Made by a program: the position numbers and the translations under genes. The notes below the pieces were generated by a model. The model was not told where the DNA came from, did no database searches, and saw only the letters and a program-made list of their open reading frames with translations. 64,000 bases of DNA, taken from NCBI GenBank assembly GCA_944474755.1, contig OX104112.1:89355756-89419755 (forward strand), in the 5' to 3' direction. How positions within the stretch are numbered: position 1 is the stretch's first letter; every line of letters starts with the position of its first letter. The DNA is from Limnoperna fortunei. Its lineage: Eukaryota > Mollusca > Bivalvia > Mytilida > Modiolidae. Shown here piece by piece: positions 47,488-60,441 of the stretch.

Positions 47488-49140
47488 TTAGTGGGAATTT
47501 GAGACGCACGAAGTGTTCAGTATCGTCGTCATTGTTTTTATACTTAATTGAGATTTGTTTCTACGTCTGGTAACGTCATTAGTCTTCTTTCTTGATTGTT
47601 TCCATAAGTACAGGACTCTTTTATTACAAATATATGCTGTAAATATGAACACACCTTGTAGCGAATTCATTAATGACACTACTGTGGAAAATTCCGATAT
47701 CGGCAGAAACGAATCAATGATCTGGAAGATCCATGTTATACCTGTTATAGTGAATAATTTAATGTAAACTGCAAACTGTACACGATTGAATGAAGAATGT
47801 TGTTCTTCTGAATCTACTTTTGGTGAGGAAGCAATCTTCATAGACGTCACGATAAAAAAATAAATGTTAGATATACATGCTAACGTTACTGGTATGATAA
47901 AAGTGACTACAACTGCTTTTAATTCATTTAAAAAACAGACGCGTCCCCCATATCCAACAGAATTTGAAGTCATGAAAGTTATAGTTATATTGACGGATAT
48001 AATTACTACAGGTGTTCCAAATGCATATAGCATATATTTCTTCAAAATCCTGTTTTGTGATTTATTAGATGACAAATGAAGTTTTGTTTTACTTCGAAAT
48101 ACCCGATACATATGCAACGAACAAACATTTAAACACCCAAAGGTAGACAACCAAAAATAGTGCAGTAAAATACCAATGATCTTGCAGCCAATGAAAGTGT
48201 GGTTTGCGCTTATTCCAAATTGAAATAGTGAATTAGCTATTAACATGGCAAACACTAAACACATATTGTTTTTTCCAGGAAGAGTTCGAAGAGACGGAAA
48301 CACACAGTAAGTGATAAACGTCATAAGCAAACAGAGAAGAGATATTAAGGCGCATATAAGCATAATTATTCCTAGGATATTTTGTGATTTAGAATTTTCA
48401 ACGATTGTTGCCATTGAGAAAGTTTCAAAGTCTTTCAAGCAGATTCTTGCGCTTGTTAATGCTGTTAAAATGTATTCGTCAGCCTCAATTTCAAAGGCGC
48501 GTGATGTCAGACGCAGTTTTAATGACTTCATGTCTACTCTAAATTCATTTTCTGTCAGTTCTACTTGTTTACAGAAGAGTAGCCTTCCCACATGCGAATG
48601 AACATACATATTTGCTTCCGGAAATTCTTTATTATTAAAACTAGTCCTTAAACACAATTTCGTAAATCCGATTTTGCTTATATATTGTGGTAAATGAAAT
48701 GCGTTATTGTCATTGTAAATTATAAATTCATATTCTGAATGGTCATAAGAAACATTTAAGCTGTTGGAGGATAAATTAAAAAGTTTACTTTCAATCCATG
48801 GACGATTTACACACTCCCGGATGAAGATTTTTTGATACAGTGTAATAATAATATCGGTGGCGTTTATCCAATTTGCAGATATCCTACAATTCAGATTGGA
48901 AAACAAATAAGACGATTCAAAAATTAACGATTGAACTTGTAAATACTCTCTAACAAATGATTGAATATGCTTTTCAATAGCCTGTAGAAACGCTTCTGTA
49001 TTGTTGACGCTTTTCTTTGTAACACCTTTTAGTCCAAACGAGAAGGTGTATCCCAAATTATTTGTAGTTTGGAGCAACGGAATACATTCGTCACGTGATA
49101 AAAATCTTCCTGGATGACAAAGTATATCACGGCATTCGTT
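47488..49140 (-). CDS. Class B-type 7TM receptor, 3' exon (stalk and seven-helix domain)
   Basis: This is exon 2 of the gene whose 5' exon is 50367-52505; together they encode about 1263 aa. The exon starts after 'ttatattaacag' with codons NECRDILCHPGRF, phase 0, matching the phase 0 donor. Residues about 714-965 form a Cys-containing stalk. TM1 (about 968-994) starts ILGIIMLICALISLLCLLMT. TM3 contains the GCKIIGILLHYFWLSTFG block, with the Cys that would pair with the loop-2 Cys (GGRVCFL). TM6 has ITGITWIFQII. TM7 contains MNSLQGVFIFTAYICNKRV, the NSLQGVFIF signature of adhesion/secretin-like receptors. The canonical GPS autoproteolysis motif before TM1 is absent, so it resembles Methuselah-like or non-cleaved adhesion-type receptors. 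An AATAAA overlaps the stop codon on the coding strand. The ligand is unknown. Confidence 0.9.
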   Translation of the reverse strand, partial: NECRDILCHPGRFLSRDECIPLLQTTNNLGYTFSFGLKGVTKKSVNNTEAFLQAIEKHIQSFVREYLQVQSLIFESSYLFSNLNCRISANWINATDIIITLYQKIFIRECVNRPWIESKLFNLSSNSLNVSYDHSEYEFIIYNDNNAFHLPQYISKIGFTKLCLRTSFNNKEFPEANMYVHSHVGRLLFCKQVELTENEFRVDMKSLKLRLTSRAFEIEADEYILTALTSARICLKDFETFSMATIVENSKSQNILGIIMLICALISLLCLLMTFITYCVFPSLRTLPGKNNMCLVFAMLIANSLFQFGISANHTFIGCKIIGILLHYFWLSTFGCLNVCSLHMYRVFRSKTKLHLSSNKSQNRILKKYMLYAFGTPVVIISVNITITFMTSNSVGYGGRVCFLNELKAVVVTFIIPVTLACISNIYFFIVTSMKIASSPKVDSEEQHSSFNRVQFAVYIKLFTITGITWIFQIIDSFLPISEFSTVVSLMNSLQGVFIFTAYICNKRVLYLWKQSRKKTNDVTRRRNKSQLSIKTMTTILNTSCVSNSH

Positions 49141-50366
49141 CTGTTAATATAAATAACATTATTTGTTTGTGAGCAAAACGTAAAAAAGCTTAGACACTAT
49201 ATACACAGGAAGCAATAAAACGGTATTGAAATATATATATATAGATTGTTGGTGGTTCTGTTAGTTTATGAAATGCAATATCTTGTACATGTCACGTATT
49301 CCGTACATCAAGTTTACAAGGATATTATGTTCGAAGAAAACGGATCGGATCCAGGATTTCATCTTCGTACGAAAGCTACTGGAATTGCTAAACTCATTAA
49401 CGTACGAAAAACGAAAAATAGCGTTTTTTAAAGCGTTTAATGTTTATTATGTAACACCCTTTGACTTTTGTAAAAGATACATGTATGTATATTGTTGATT
49501 TGTCTCTGTGTGCAAAAACAAAATATCGCTATTTGTAATAATTTTTACCAAGGCCTACTCCAAAACCCCTTCCGCGTATAAGTGTTGAGACTCGAGGATT
49601 ACATTCGTTTCGAACATTTAAAATTACAAGTATACTGTGTTTGGTTGTGTTGTGTTGACAAAATCATTAAATAACATGAAAAAATATATTTAACATCCTA
49701 AAATGCTTTTACTATACACGACCCTAAAAAGCTACTAAATATTTTAACATTTACACACGAAGGAGTAAAATTGAGCCTCCCAAACAATTTCACGTACCTA
49801 TACCAAACAAACAAAGTACGTTGCTTTGTACTTTTTATAAAAGAAATTAAGTCATGTGGCTGTGATCATGTTCACACCGGGTAGGCGTTTATTCGTGTTT
49901 TATACCAAGCTGTCGTTTGTTATGAAATAATCGAATAAGGCCCACCCGTCGAGTACAAAACCAAACTCTACACGAATTAATTCTTCTCTCGGTCGACTGC
50001 CATTAATTTTAAGAATGGCAGATTATATCGATCACAGCTCAGCAGCAGTGTGTATAGCGTTATCGAAATCTGTCTAATGTTTTTTCGCCAGGAAATCGGT
50101 ATCGTTACGAAGAGCATTTTACTCAAACAAAAATAACAATAATTAATTTGAAGTCATAATTGCAGAAAAGAAAATAACAAAAATTTCATAATTTTTGCAA
50201 TCTCTATACTTACACAAATATAAAAAGTTAATATCATAGGTAACATCCGGGAACACGGACATTGGTGTAACAAACGTTAATATAATTAAACAGTTTGCAT
50301 GTTTACTTTACGTAAAAGCGATTTGGCTGCATCATCAATACATTTATATGTTTTATCTTAGCTTAC
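49141..50366 (-). other. Intron of the 7TM receptor gene
   Basis: GTAAGC donor at 50366-50361 after ...YYPLK and AG acceptor at 49142-49141, phase 0. It is 1226 bp, AT-rich, with no recognised repeat. The short open frames on the opposite strand (49246-49498) lie in the intron and are unsupported. Confidence 0.88.
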
Positions 50367-52505
50367 CTTCAAAGGATAGTAAACTTGACTTGCATTACAC
50401 GACCTTTTTATCTGTTGAGTTTTAGTTTCTGTGTTATATGACGACAATGCAAATATTGTTCTGTATGTTCTATGAAAAATTACTCCCCCAGTACCTGGTA
50501 GTATATGGATGGTTGTTGGTGGTTTCCATGACAGCTCCTCATTACACAATTTACAAAATATATTTTTATAAGGTGCATGACTTTTAACTGTTGGCATTTC
50601 TAGACAGTTTCTTTGGATGTCAATACTTTTGGTTGTATTAACATTACATGTCGTATACAATATTTCATCTTGGTTTGGAGGGTTACATATTGCACAAAAT
50701 GGATTACCAACGTCGTACCAATTTTTTGGTATGTTGAGATTGTTACAAGCATAGTCAATATCGCTATTGTAGTCCATCCAATTTCCAGTTTCATTGCATT
50801 TTTCGTATGAAGTATCACAACGCTGTCCGTAAGTCCGAGGGCTAAAACGGACGATACATCCGTGATTTCGAGTAAAGTCAAGATAATCCTCGAACGATGC
50901 GTGAAAAGAAAACGGAATATAAACAGTGCATGTAATGTGAATTTTCCAGGAAAATATGATTTCGTTTTCAAGTTCGTTTGTAATCGGTATAGTGTTTGGA
51001 TTGCATAGAGCGCAAAATATATTTTTGAAATGGATAATACCATAATCTACCCTCTTTTCTACAGGTAAAATTGAAAATAGGTCAGAGTTCAAATCTTCTT
51101 CACAGAGTTTATATAACATTGTGTCCGATTTTTTTTTACATGAATTATACACGAGATAACTTTCTCCCTTTACTGTTAAATTTCTGTCCGTACAGTCTGT
51201 TGGTTTATCTAACAGTTTGTCAATACAACACCTTCTGCTAGAAAAATAGCATCGTTCTGTACAATCACAAATTCCACTGTTATTTAGACAAATATCCGCC
51301 GTCCCTTGATATGCAAAATAGTTACTAAAGAGGTTAGTAAAATTATAAATATTTTCAGGAATTTTGATTTTATGTCTATCACGTGATTTTGTTTTCCTCA
51401 AAGAATTTAATTCTCTATATTTGTTAAGATATAGTGTGTTACTCAATATCTCTTCTCCACGTTTTTGTAACATTTTATTTGAAAAGTTGTTTATTTCGTA
51501 TATAAACAAGAATTCGTGGTTCTTATATATAGATTCCTCCTTGTCTACTTTATATTTTAATTCGTCCACCAATTTTGCATTATTGCGATTGCACAAATAG
51601 CAATATACATTTTTAAACCCTAATGTTACGTTAGAATAGATAGAATTCAAACAAGAGTTTTCTAATTCTTGATCAAATATGTCCCACAAACCAGTAACAT
51701 TACAACTTGCTATCAATCTCCCATCTGTTCGTGGTGGATTACAAATATAACAAAACACATTTTTGAAGAAACGAAACTGGTTTTCATATGTTTCGCAAGC
51801 AAACTGTATATCCGGATCAAAAGTCTCCCATGTTCCAGAAATATTACATTTAGTAATAATACTGAATTTATCTTCGGTACAGATTCTACTATATCCTAGT
51901 AGTTGCTCATAATCAATATTACATTTCCGAGTTTTAGCAAGATCAAATATTTCTTGGTAAGAAGAGGCGAAATTAAAATCTGCAAATTCTTCGCACCTCA
52001 GTTGCACCCTCCATGGAATTAAATTAGCCTCAGATTCATTAAAACAGTTTGCACAATGAATATTTGTATACGTTAAATAACTTTTCATTGAAGTTACTGG
52101 AGGGTAAGACAGCTTATGCTCCGGAGTTTGAACTGATTCGCATCGTTGAATAGTTGCATTATCTACATCATCTGGACACTTGTCTATCATTAACACAGAC
52201 AATGTAGATTTATGGTTCCGGTTAAACCTCAGAAAACTGGTATCTCTACATGAGAGTTGTAATGAAAAGAAAGTATTTGGACAACAGTCACCACTTATCA
52301 CACAATTACTGCTACAACTACAAGGGTCGCAAAACCTTCCATATTTAAATAAAAAATCTTTATTGTCTTCGATAAATTCATATCGTTCACAATCTGCGTT
52401 TCCGCCACACACGCTATTATATATCTGAGTTAAGCGCGAAATATTCAGTGCATTCAGTTGGAATATTGTCACAATAAAAAGGATCTGTATGGCACACAGT
52501 TTCAT
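50367..52505 (-). CDS. Class B-type 7TM receptor, 5' exon (signal peptide and Cys-rich ectodomain)
   Basis: Encodes residues 1-713. The ATG is followed by a signal peptide (MKLCAIQILFIVTIFQLNA). A 3' splice site at 52519-52518 suggests a further 5' untranslated exon. Somatomedin-B-like module 1 spans about 59-75 (CDPCSCSSNC...GDCC); a second, shorter one spans about 406-427 (CDCTERC...RRCC). The rest is built from repeated blocks: (F/Y)(K/T)N(I/V)(F/Y/H)CxxC at about 147, 248, 297, 493 and 646 with a variant at 603, and CNxxGxWxxxxxxxxxxC at about 220, 268 and 570. The arrangement shows an internal duplication of about 330 residues. Numerous N-glycosylation sequons fit an extracellular location. 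No GAIN domain is recognised. Confidence is high that this exon belongs with 47488-49140. Confidence 0.88.
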
Positions 52506-52730
52506 ACCTTTGAATTTCTGAAATACAAAAACGCATATTCAATTATGATTACTAGTTTTTATATGTTAACATTAGTTTGATATATTATAATTTTGGGCGT
52601 CCTATATCATAAATCATAAAGTAGTAATAACAACAGATTGCTGTTTGCTATAAACAAACACAAAACCGTTATTACCTTAAACAATTGTTTGACATAACAG
52701 TTGTGGCATAGCAAAGGGTTGACAGTATAT

Positions 52731-53040
52731 GAAAACTAATAAAGCGCTAAATCTCCTAAAACTCAAATATTCGTATCAAGTCAACTAATCTCATGTTTTC
52801 AAATGCACGTCTATTTTCAAAACCAATAAACTTTACCTAGAAACCACAATAAAAATTAATTTCATTAAGAACATAATATTTTACCGAAAACTAATAAAAC
52901 GCTAAATCAACTTAAACTTAAATATTCGTATCAAGTCAACTAATCTCATGTTTTCAACTGTACGTCTATTTTCAAAACCAACAAACTGTACCTAGAAACC
53001 CACTATAAAAATGAATTTCAATAAGAACATAATATTTTTA
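52731..53040. repeat. Two-copy tandem repeat, 155-bp unit, 5' of the receptor gene
   Basis: Units 52731-52885 and 52886-53040 share 'tatcaagtcaactaatctca', 'cgtctattttcaaaaccaa' and 'aagaacataatattt'; differences are about 10-15 scattered bases. They lie about 230 bp upstream of the receptor start codon on the gene's 5' side, so they could fall in a promoter or a 5' intron. Confidence 0.9.
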
Positions 53041-53574
53041 AAAAGAAATAACTTATTTGACACCCACCACATTATTTTCTCTCTTACAGTAATTGTTGAT
53101 GGCTCTTTATGGAGACATTTATTTTAGTTTGATCGGATCATCATAGAATGAAAAATAGCAACACTTTATTAAGTTAATGCCTTTTTGTCGTTCACAACTA
53201 CAACGCTTCCTGTGCGTTTTAACTAAATTGGTGAATTTAAGTTACTGAAGCATAATCCGGTCATTTCGACTTCTTGCTTTTCGATTTCTTTTTTATGTCG
53301 TAAAATTTAGCCTTTTCTCCGTCCGTTCAATTTGTCCATTCATGCGTATTTTAATTTTCTATTTTACACAATTCGGTAGAAAGTAATAAATTCTTAGTAT
53401 ATTGTGTTCCTTTGAAATTTCTCTTCTGGTAAATTTTGGGGATAAAATGAGACATAAAAAGGAATATAAATACCTTTAAAATAAAGAACGCGTTATATGT
53501 CTTGTGTAAATGTGAATATCTTATTTAATGTGAAAAAAATCTGAATGAGAGGAATATAATAACTGATAGATTTA

Positions 53575-53945
53575 TTGAGTGAGTGTTTTACGTCCAGCGA
53601 GCAGTATTGCAGCTATATTCAGGGAACGAGAGCAAGAGGACAAACAATAAATTAACAGGAAAAGGGGGTGTGTCACAGGCCACAAATTTGTACTGCCAAA
53701 GTATTGAGTATTGGATAGTTTCGAGAAATTTTGCCTTTGTAGCGGCTGCAATAAGCCTATTCTTTTTTCGAAATCTGCAAGACGGGTCTTTATCGCGCAA
53801 GAAGCGGGACACTTTCCAAACACGTTACCCACTGTGTCCACGGTCAGGCTATCCGTGTTATGACCAGACAACCTCCAACGAGAGGACATCCCCTATCATC
53901 CACTTGTGACGCGCTGGGCATGTTGTGCAAGAAGTGGATGATAGA
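53575..53945 (+). repeat. Short interspersed repeat, family B, copy 3
   Basis: 'gttttacgtccagcgagcag', 'agctatattcagg', 'tttgtagcggctgcaataag', 'ggtctttatcgcgca' and 'acacgttacccact' occur in the same order as the copies at 1929 and 26530. The open frames of 105 and 108 codons on its two strands are by-products of its base composition. Confidence 0.78.
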
Positions 53946-54497
53946 AATTATAATGTAGTCGAGAAAAATATACCGATTTTTAGGGAAAAGTATATATAAA
54001 TTATACATACAAATTTGGAAACGTAATTATACTTCACAAAAAACTTTTAGTGAATAAACTTATAAGTGTGGCGATTTGAATTAAATCTTCCGCTCATTAT
54101 AAAACAAAATATTCTATAAATTTATTTTACAGGTTTCAGTAAAGATAAGCAGTTGCGCCTTTAGAGAAGCAAAATATGTCTACATGACCTGGCTTACCTC
54201 GTAATTTAAAGATAAATAATATTCCTCATGCAAAATTATTAAAATACAAGAAACAGCTAAGTCAGTTTAGAAGACAGAATTCTTGAACAGTATGATATTT
54301 TCAATCAAATGTTTAACGACCTCCCGAAAGAACATCTTTTATAGATGAGATAAGATAAAGGAAATTCTTAAAAGTTTTAGGTTTGTTAGCCAGAGATGCA
54401 GAGGTACCTAGTAATCTTATATTATATTTGTCTCCATCACTTATTTTGACCATTATATATTATTAAATCATTGCAGAGTGGACAACCAATGTACATG

Positions 54498-57400
54498 CAT
54501 CCTACTAAGTCGTGAGTTCTGAGTCCGCGTTCTCTCCATCATCACCCCTGGCAACATACATATATATTTTTCGGGTATGTGTGTCGCCATCTGGTGGTGA
54601 CCGGAGTTAAAACAGCCAATGAAATTTATCGTAACCTTCGCCTTATGTTTACATGTAACCAAAAAATGACCTCAATAAGAAGCTATATGAGCTATGAAAG
54701 CAGGAGCCATTTGTTTTTCAAATGAAATGAGGACGACTGTAATGGCATGTACAAATTTGCATACGTCGAATACTTCCACGGCACGTGTTGAACGAACGTT
54801 GTTCATGACAGATATATGACTGGAGTTCCGTGCAGTATGTGAAAGCAGTAGTAAATGATTCAATTATAATTACAAATTAATAGACAATTAAAATTTCTGT
54901 AATCCGGACGTACTTCTTAGAACTGAAAAAGGACTAAGAAAGAGGTGGGTGAAGTAACCCGAAATGAGATTGTTTTAACAGGGGAAAGATCTGTCAGGGA
55001 CAACAGAAGTCAGTGAATGTCCATATAAGTATTCCAACCAAAACTGCTGTAGAGAATTTGTTTTATTTAATTGGATTATATGTGATTTAAATTTTACAAA
55101 CATTTAGGTTGACATTTACACGTATTACACACCTGTATGTAATCTTTAACACATCATCACATTCAAGACTTTAGTAAAATTTCGTAAACAGTTAATTATG
55201 CACCATGTTAAAACTACTAGAACTGATATAGGAGGAAAACATTCAACTTCTAAATCGACATGGATAATGTTTTAATAATATACTGTACATGTAAGAATTT
55301 GAGGGATATAAGAAATTGATTATGCACATCACACTAGTCAAACTTTTTATCACATGAAAGCAATTTTCCTATTCTGACAGATTTAAATTATGTGGAATAA
55401 AAGATAAAATGTATTGCTGTTCATGCATGTGGATTATGTTCATAATCACATTAATTTCCATTTCATTTTGTTTCATTTTTATTTGTGTGTTGTGTTCATC
55501 CTACTTTCAGAAATTGTTCAGCTTTATAACGCCATGTAGTTTTTATTCGGGAGGAAGACGGTTTACCAGTAGAAAACTCCTAACCTTCCACAAGGTCAAA
55601 ACGGGTCAATAAATCCTGGAGAAGTCATGGAATTTATCAGTATACAAAAAGTTGACATAGGAGTAAAGTACACACCCTGCCAGCAGCTAAACCCAACCTG
55701 CAACCTCTGTGTTGACAGTGTGATCAATAGTAGATGACAAACTACTGCCACCAAGTCCCTGTCTTATAATATTCAGAGTGATTTAAATGACCTGAAGTGA
55801 AATAATTTTTCATATACTAGTACATGAATATGTTTTTCAAGGCAAGAATGAGAATTGTATGGTACTAGTTTACATATACTGTATGTACCTTATCTGCTCA
55901 GGGACCAATTAAAAGAATAAGCCCCCTTTTTTTTAGCAAAGACTGGATGGTTATGAATGAAGTGTTACGTTTATTAACAAGGTGTTCTAGAAGTATAAAA
56001 TAAGTGGCAGAAAAAAATTAAAACAATATAAAACAGTGCAAACAGTTCAATAACAGATAATATTTGTAAACCCCTGGGTGTTGAATCACAACGAGCTGCT
56101 TCATTTAGGGTAATGGGACCTCTTAGCAGATCATAAATTGTCACATGAGCTACATAATTGTATCCAAGAATAATTTATAAGTACTGGTATGCATAATAAT
56201 AGACCATAATTAAAGGTTGATGATCTGCTTATTAAGGTTCTAGATGACCCAATTAACACAATCATGGACTTTAAGTGTCCTATTTTGGGGAAATGGAAGT
56301 TAAATATGATTGCAAGGCTAACTTAAATAAAATTGAAAAATACATTTAGTTTTTGGCTCCAAATTGTGGTTGTATTGGTAATCTTGATTTTGCATATTTA
56401 ATTTCTTGATACAAGATATATTTCCAAGTGACTTGACCCATCAATATAGTGTAGTTTTGTGAACATGTGTTTGGTAATGTTTTGGAATTGAACATGAACT
56501 AGTACACATAAATCTTATTATTTACTTAAATACTGCTTACTTAAAAGGAATAAATGCAAAAGCTGCACGTGCAATTTTTGTACTGTGACAATGGCACTTG
56601 TTTTTAATCATTCAATAAATATGCAAGACATACTAGTAAGAATTAACACCAAGCTTAAGGCAAACTGTCTTATGCTGGTGCTTGTCATAATATACATTTC
56701 AAACTATGTAGTTATCCTTTAGGTTAAATAATCTGTGATTCATATATGTGTATGCAGCTTAAAGTCAACATGGCAGGCAGCTTAGTTATGCCAGAGTATG
56801 CATATGGTATGTTATTTAGATTGTTTAACTTGTTATGCTACATGCCCATAAGGTCTACAATTAAACTAAATGTGCAATTGCAAAAATTCCAACTTGTTGA
56901 AGCTTGTCTTCATATATCAGTGGAATATTCTTTTGGTGTAATGCAGGCAAATACAATGTAGCATGTACACCACTACGTAAATGTATGAAAAGATTATTAA
57001 TGCTAATAAAGGCTAGACTTTCTAGTGTCCCATTTCATTGATCCCTCTATTTAAATCAGCAGACAATGAATTATACTTTTGCAAATAACAATTATCAATT
57101 AGTCGCATAAAAGTACATTTTGTTTGTTTAAATGGAACTCGATGCTCAGTAATTTTAAGCCATTTACTGTTATCCAGTTTATTTGATGAACTAGGCAGAA
57201 GTACCTGGTAAGTGTATACACAAGTACTGCTTTGGTATAAAAGTTAATATTTTGTTGAAATATTTCAACGGCAGATAATTTACATCTTTAATTTCTGGAT
57301 TTTTTTTACATCTGTAAAAGGTACATGTAGAAACAACCAACCACATCCTTTATGTAGAGAGGGCAAGCGAGGGGAGGGGAATGATGTGTGGTCTAAAATA

Positions 57401-58184
57401 TAATACTGCTTAGAACACTTCCTTTCCTTTCTCCCTATATGCTCTTTTTTCTTAGTTATTACTGACTGTGTGGCTCTTCAGGACTAATTGTGTCCAAAAA
57501 GAATCCTACCCCCCTCTTTTTCTACAAAAAGTAGTAGATCCCTAGAGTCATATACTGACACTTGCTTACATAGCTTGTTACAGGTATAGATATAAGATTA
57601 ATATTATCGATTTATAGTACAAAATGATTTTTTTTCTTAAATAATCAAAATTGTGTACATGGTGTGAGGGTGCCATGGTTATTTTGTAAACAATATTAAA
57701 CTTATTGGTTTTGGGAATTTGATTCAACCAAGTGTCTAAAAAAATTTACCGTACCGTACTCCTATGTTTATGTATATGAGGTAGATACGCACAGAACTCC
57801 TGTAAGAACAAGCACAAATTTAAGCTTCGTCTTCGTGGAATTGACAAGGTCCAAATATGTTTTAATTCGAGAAGAAAATATAAAAACGTATCATTAGCTG
57901 TCACACACCTTATTTTGAGTTTGCGCACGTTTAAATATAAGATACACGATATATTTTTTATCAATTTCAAATCAAATTACCGCAGTATTCGCATGCTCTT
58001 TAAACCTCGTGTGTTTGTTTACGTTCGACATGCAGATTTTGTAAAAACGATTTTAATTGGTACTTCTCAAGGTCAGAAGCAACTTCACTTCCGACCCGAA
58101 CAAATATATATGAGTCATATATGTATGTTGTCAGGGGTGATGTTGGAGCGAACGCGGACTCAGAACCCCTGACTTGGGAGGATG
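54498..58184. mobile_element. Mutator-like element, 3687 bp, 9-bp target duplication, apparently non-autonomous
   Basis: Inverted terminal repeats of about 90 bp (54498-54585 and 58095-58184) begin CATCCT(A/C)C and share 'gttctgagtccgcgttc', 'catcacccctg' and 'acatacatatat'. They are flanked by the perfect 9-bp direct repeat ATGTACATG (54489-54497 and 58185-58193). The outer 20 bp resemble the MITE ends at 7430/7903. No transposase frame was found inside. The interior holds AT-rich DNA and a SINE fragment (55505-55600), so it is a non-autonomous or gutted copy. Confidence 0.85.
55505..55600 (-). repeat. SINE family A fragment inside the Mutator-like element
   Basis: The reverse complement contains 'cttcctcccgaataaaaact', 'catggcgttataaagctgaa' and a degraded tail, matching the 3' body of the full-length SINE. 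Confidence 0.65.
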
Positions 58185-58193
58185 ATGTACATG

Positions 58194-60440
58194 TAATAAC
58201 GATTACTGTAGCAAATTGATATATATTACGTTTTGTGTCTAGAAATAAATATATTTGGCTCCACTAAGTCCATATGGACCGGAGAAGCCCCAAGTCAATC
58301 TAACATCACATGGCTCTAATTATTATACAATCAATGACTTCGATATAGGTCGCCATCAAGATTTACAGCCAGAGCAAATGTAATATTCACCGAGCCGCCA
58401 GTTTTTTGTTGATTACGTGGATAATATCTTCCTTGTTCAGAAACAGAGAATGTTACCACACAATTGTACTTATTCGATCTATTTTAAGAAAAAAAAGGTC
58501 GATACTGAATTCCGCTAGTCCAATGTGCAGCGGAATCAGGCAGCGGAGTACTGTTGCGATGTATCGTGACCCGAATGTTGTTTTCAGACCAATCAAAACA
58601 CGCAAAATTCTATTCATGTCATAATGGCGAGGGCATGATCAATGTTGAAGGCAATACCACTGTCAAGTATCATGACAATGCCAGCTATATAAGCAACTAT
58701 TATATTAATTTCATTGAAGAATCAAGAAACCATGAGTTTTAAGACTGTATTATTTTATTTGTCGTATGATTTGATTATAGGCCTCATGATGTATCATTGT
58801 TTGGAATTTTCAGGCAATTCTCAGTTAGTTTTCTAAACTTTATGTGACCTTTTTTTTCTTCGTTTAGATTGTACATGTGTTCACATATATAAATTTATAT
58901 AATTTAAAAAAATAAACAGTTTTATGTTGCTTGTTACTGGAGAGGGCATTACCATGCCGTGATAATGCCCTCATGTCAAATTACTGCAGATTAATTAATA
59001 CCAGCTGACCTTATTTTATCCAATTGAAACAAACTTAATATTACTGATATGAAATAATACGATATATTCGATATATTATCCTGTCAACCAGTATATAGAC
59101 TTTGTATCTAAATTACATATATTGCTACTTCATTCAATAAAAAGAGTTATTATAAGCGTACGTACCTTTAAATCTTTTCATGCACATGGCAGAACACATA
59201 TTTTGAGTTCTTATGTAGTTAATAAAGGAAATGATTGTAAAGCTTAAATACAACAAAACAAAACAAGAATAATCAGCATTAACCTCTTTAATTATAAAGT
59301 TGAGTGTATATTGCTACGAGATACGGAACATATAAAAAATATTGCCCATGAACAAAATACAAAGACAAAATGCGACGAGATGTGTGTTGTTTTATTATTT
59401 AACTATAGACCAGTCTTCCGACATTGCAGTAAACCACAAGGAGAAGAATTACTAAAACATGTATTTCCTTAATTTATACTTTAGTATCACAATATTAGCG
59501 ATTATTATACCAAAAAAATTGAATGAGAATCATCAAAATAGATGCTTTAAAGTTTAAAGTAATTAAAATAGTTATTTGCATTTATGTGACTATTAATAAC
59601 TGTCCAAAGCACAAACATACTTTGTATTTGTTCTTGTTGATTTATCTGAAATATAATAGATGGAGAGAGAGAGAGAGTAGGTAGTTCAGTGAATCATATT
59701 TTTTAAACATAATACTTTTTTAGTTAAATGCATAAATTTTGTGCGACCGAGGCAACGGAAATCTTGTTTACTTTAAATATCTATGAGGTACTCGTTCGTT
59801 TTCAAAGTTTGATTTCTTCCTACCAATGCATTTGAAACGCGCTTATTGTATATGTATTTTTATTGAGACAAAACACGTCTGAAAATCTGAGCGGTTTTTC
59901 TTGCTTTATCTAATGTTATAATATAGCGGTCTACACAGCATAATGCATTAGTACATTGATATCTTCAATATAATGCAATTTATTGACAAATCCAGAACTC
60001 ATCCTATCAGTGTCTCAAAATAAAGGAAAGGTCAAGGGTAAGAGATATAATCAAGTAAAACAAATGTATCTGTTTGTCAATATATAATGACTAATATATA
60101 AAACAGTCGTCAAAAATCCAGAGGTAGTTATGACCGATTAGACCACAGGAAATGTTACTTGTCAGTCATTTGTTGCTAACGCGTTAATGGACATACAGAA
60201 TGTAACGAAACAGAAGTAAATTATTTTCAAATGGACAGTCAAACATAGCAACAACAAAAACCTTGGTTAATTTGTACTTGGTAACTGTTATATAAATGTT
60301 TCAGTTTACATCACATGGCTATGAAGCTTTAAATTAAACTATAAATCTTTTATCATATTTATTTTCTGTATTTTTGGCTTCCTACTATGTGTAAGCTCTA
60401 TCATATCAGTTCTCTGTTGCTTTTTGTCAAGTTTTGCATT
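58194..60440. other. Intergenic DNA, no gene seen
   Basis: No exon-like frame. The GC-richer patch 58490-58640 has a 72-codon frame with no recognisable similarity. A short GA microsatellite lies at about 59662-59677. Confidence 0.45.
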
Positions 60441-60441
60441 T

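Noticed and set aside
50600..51043. 147-codon minus frame inside the receptor 5' exon
   Set aside because: A shadow frame of the 715-codon receptor exon.
53572..53909. Frames of 105 and 108 codons on opposite strands
   Set aside because: Both are by-products of the GC-richer family B repeat copy 3.
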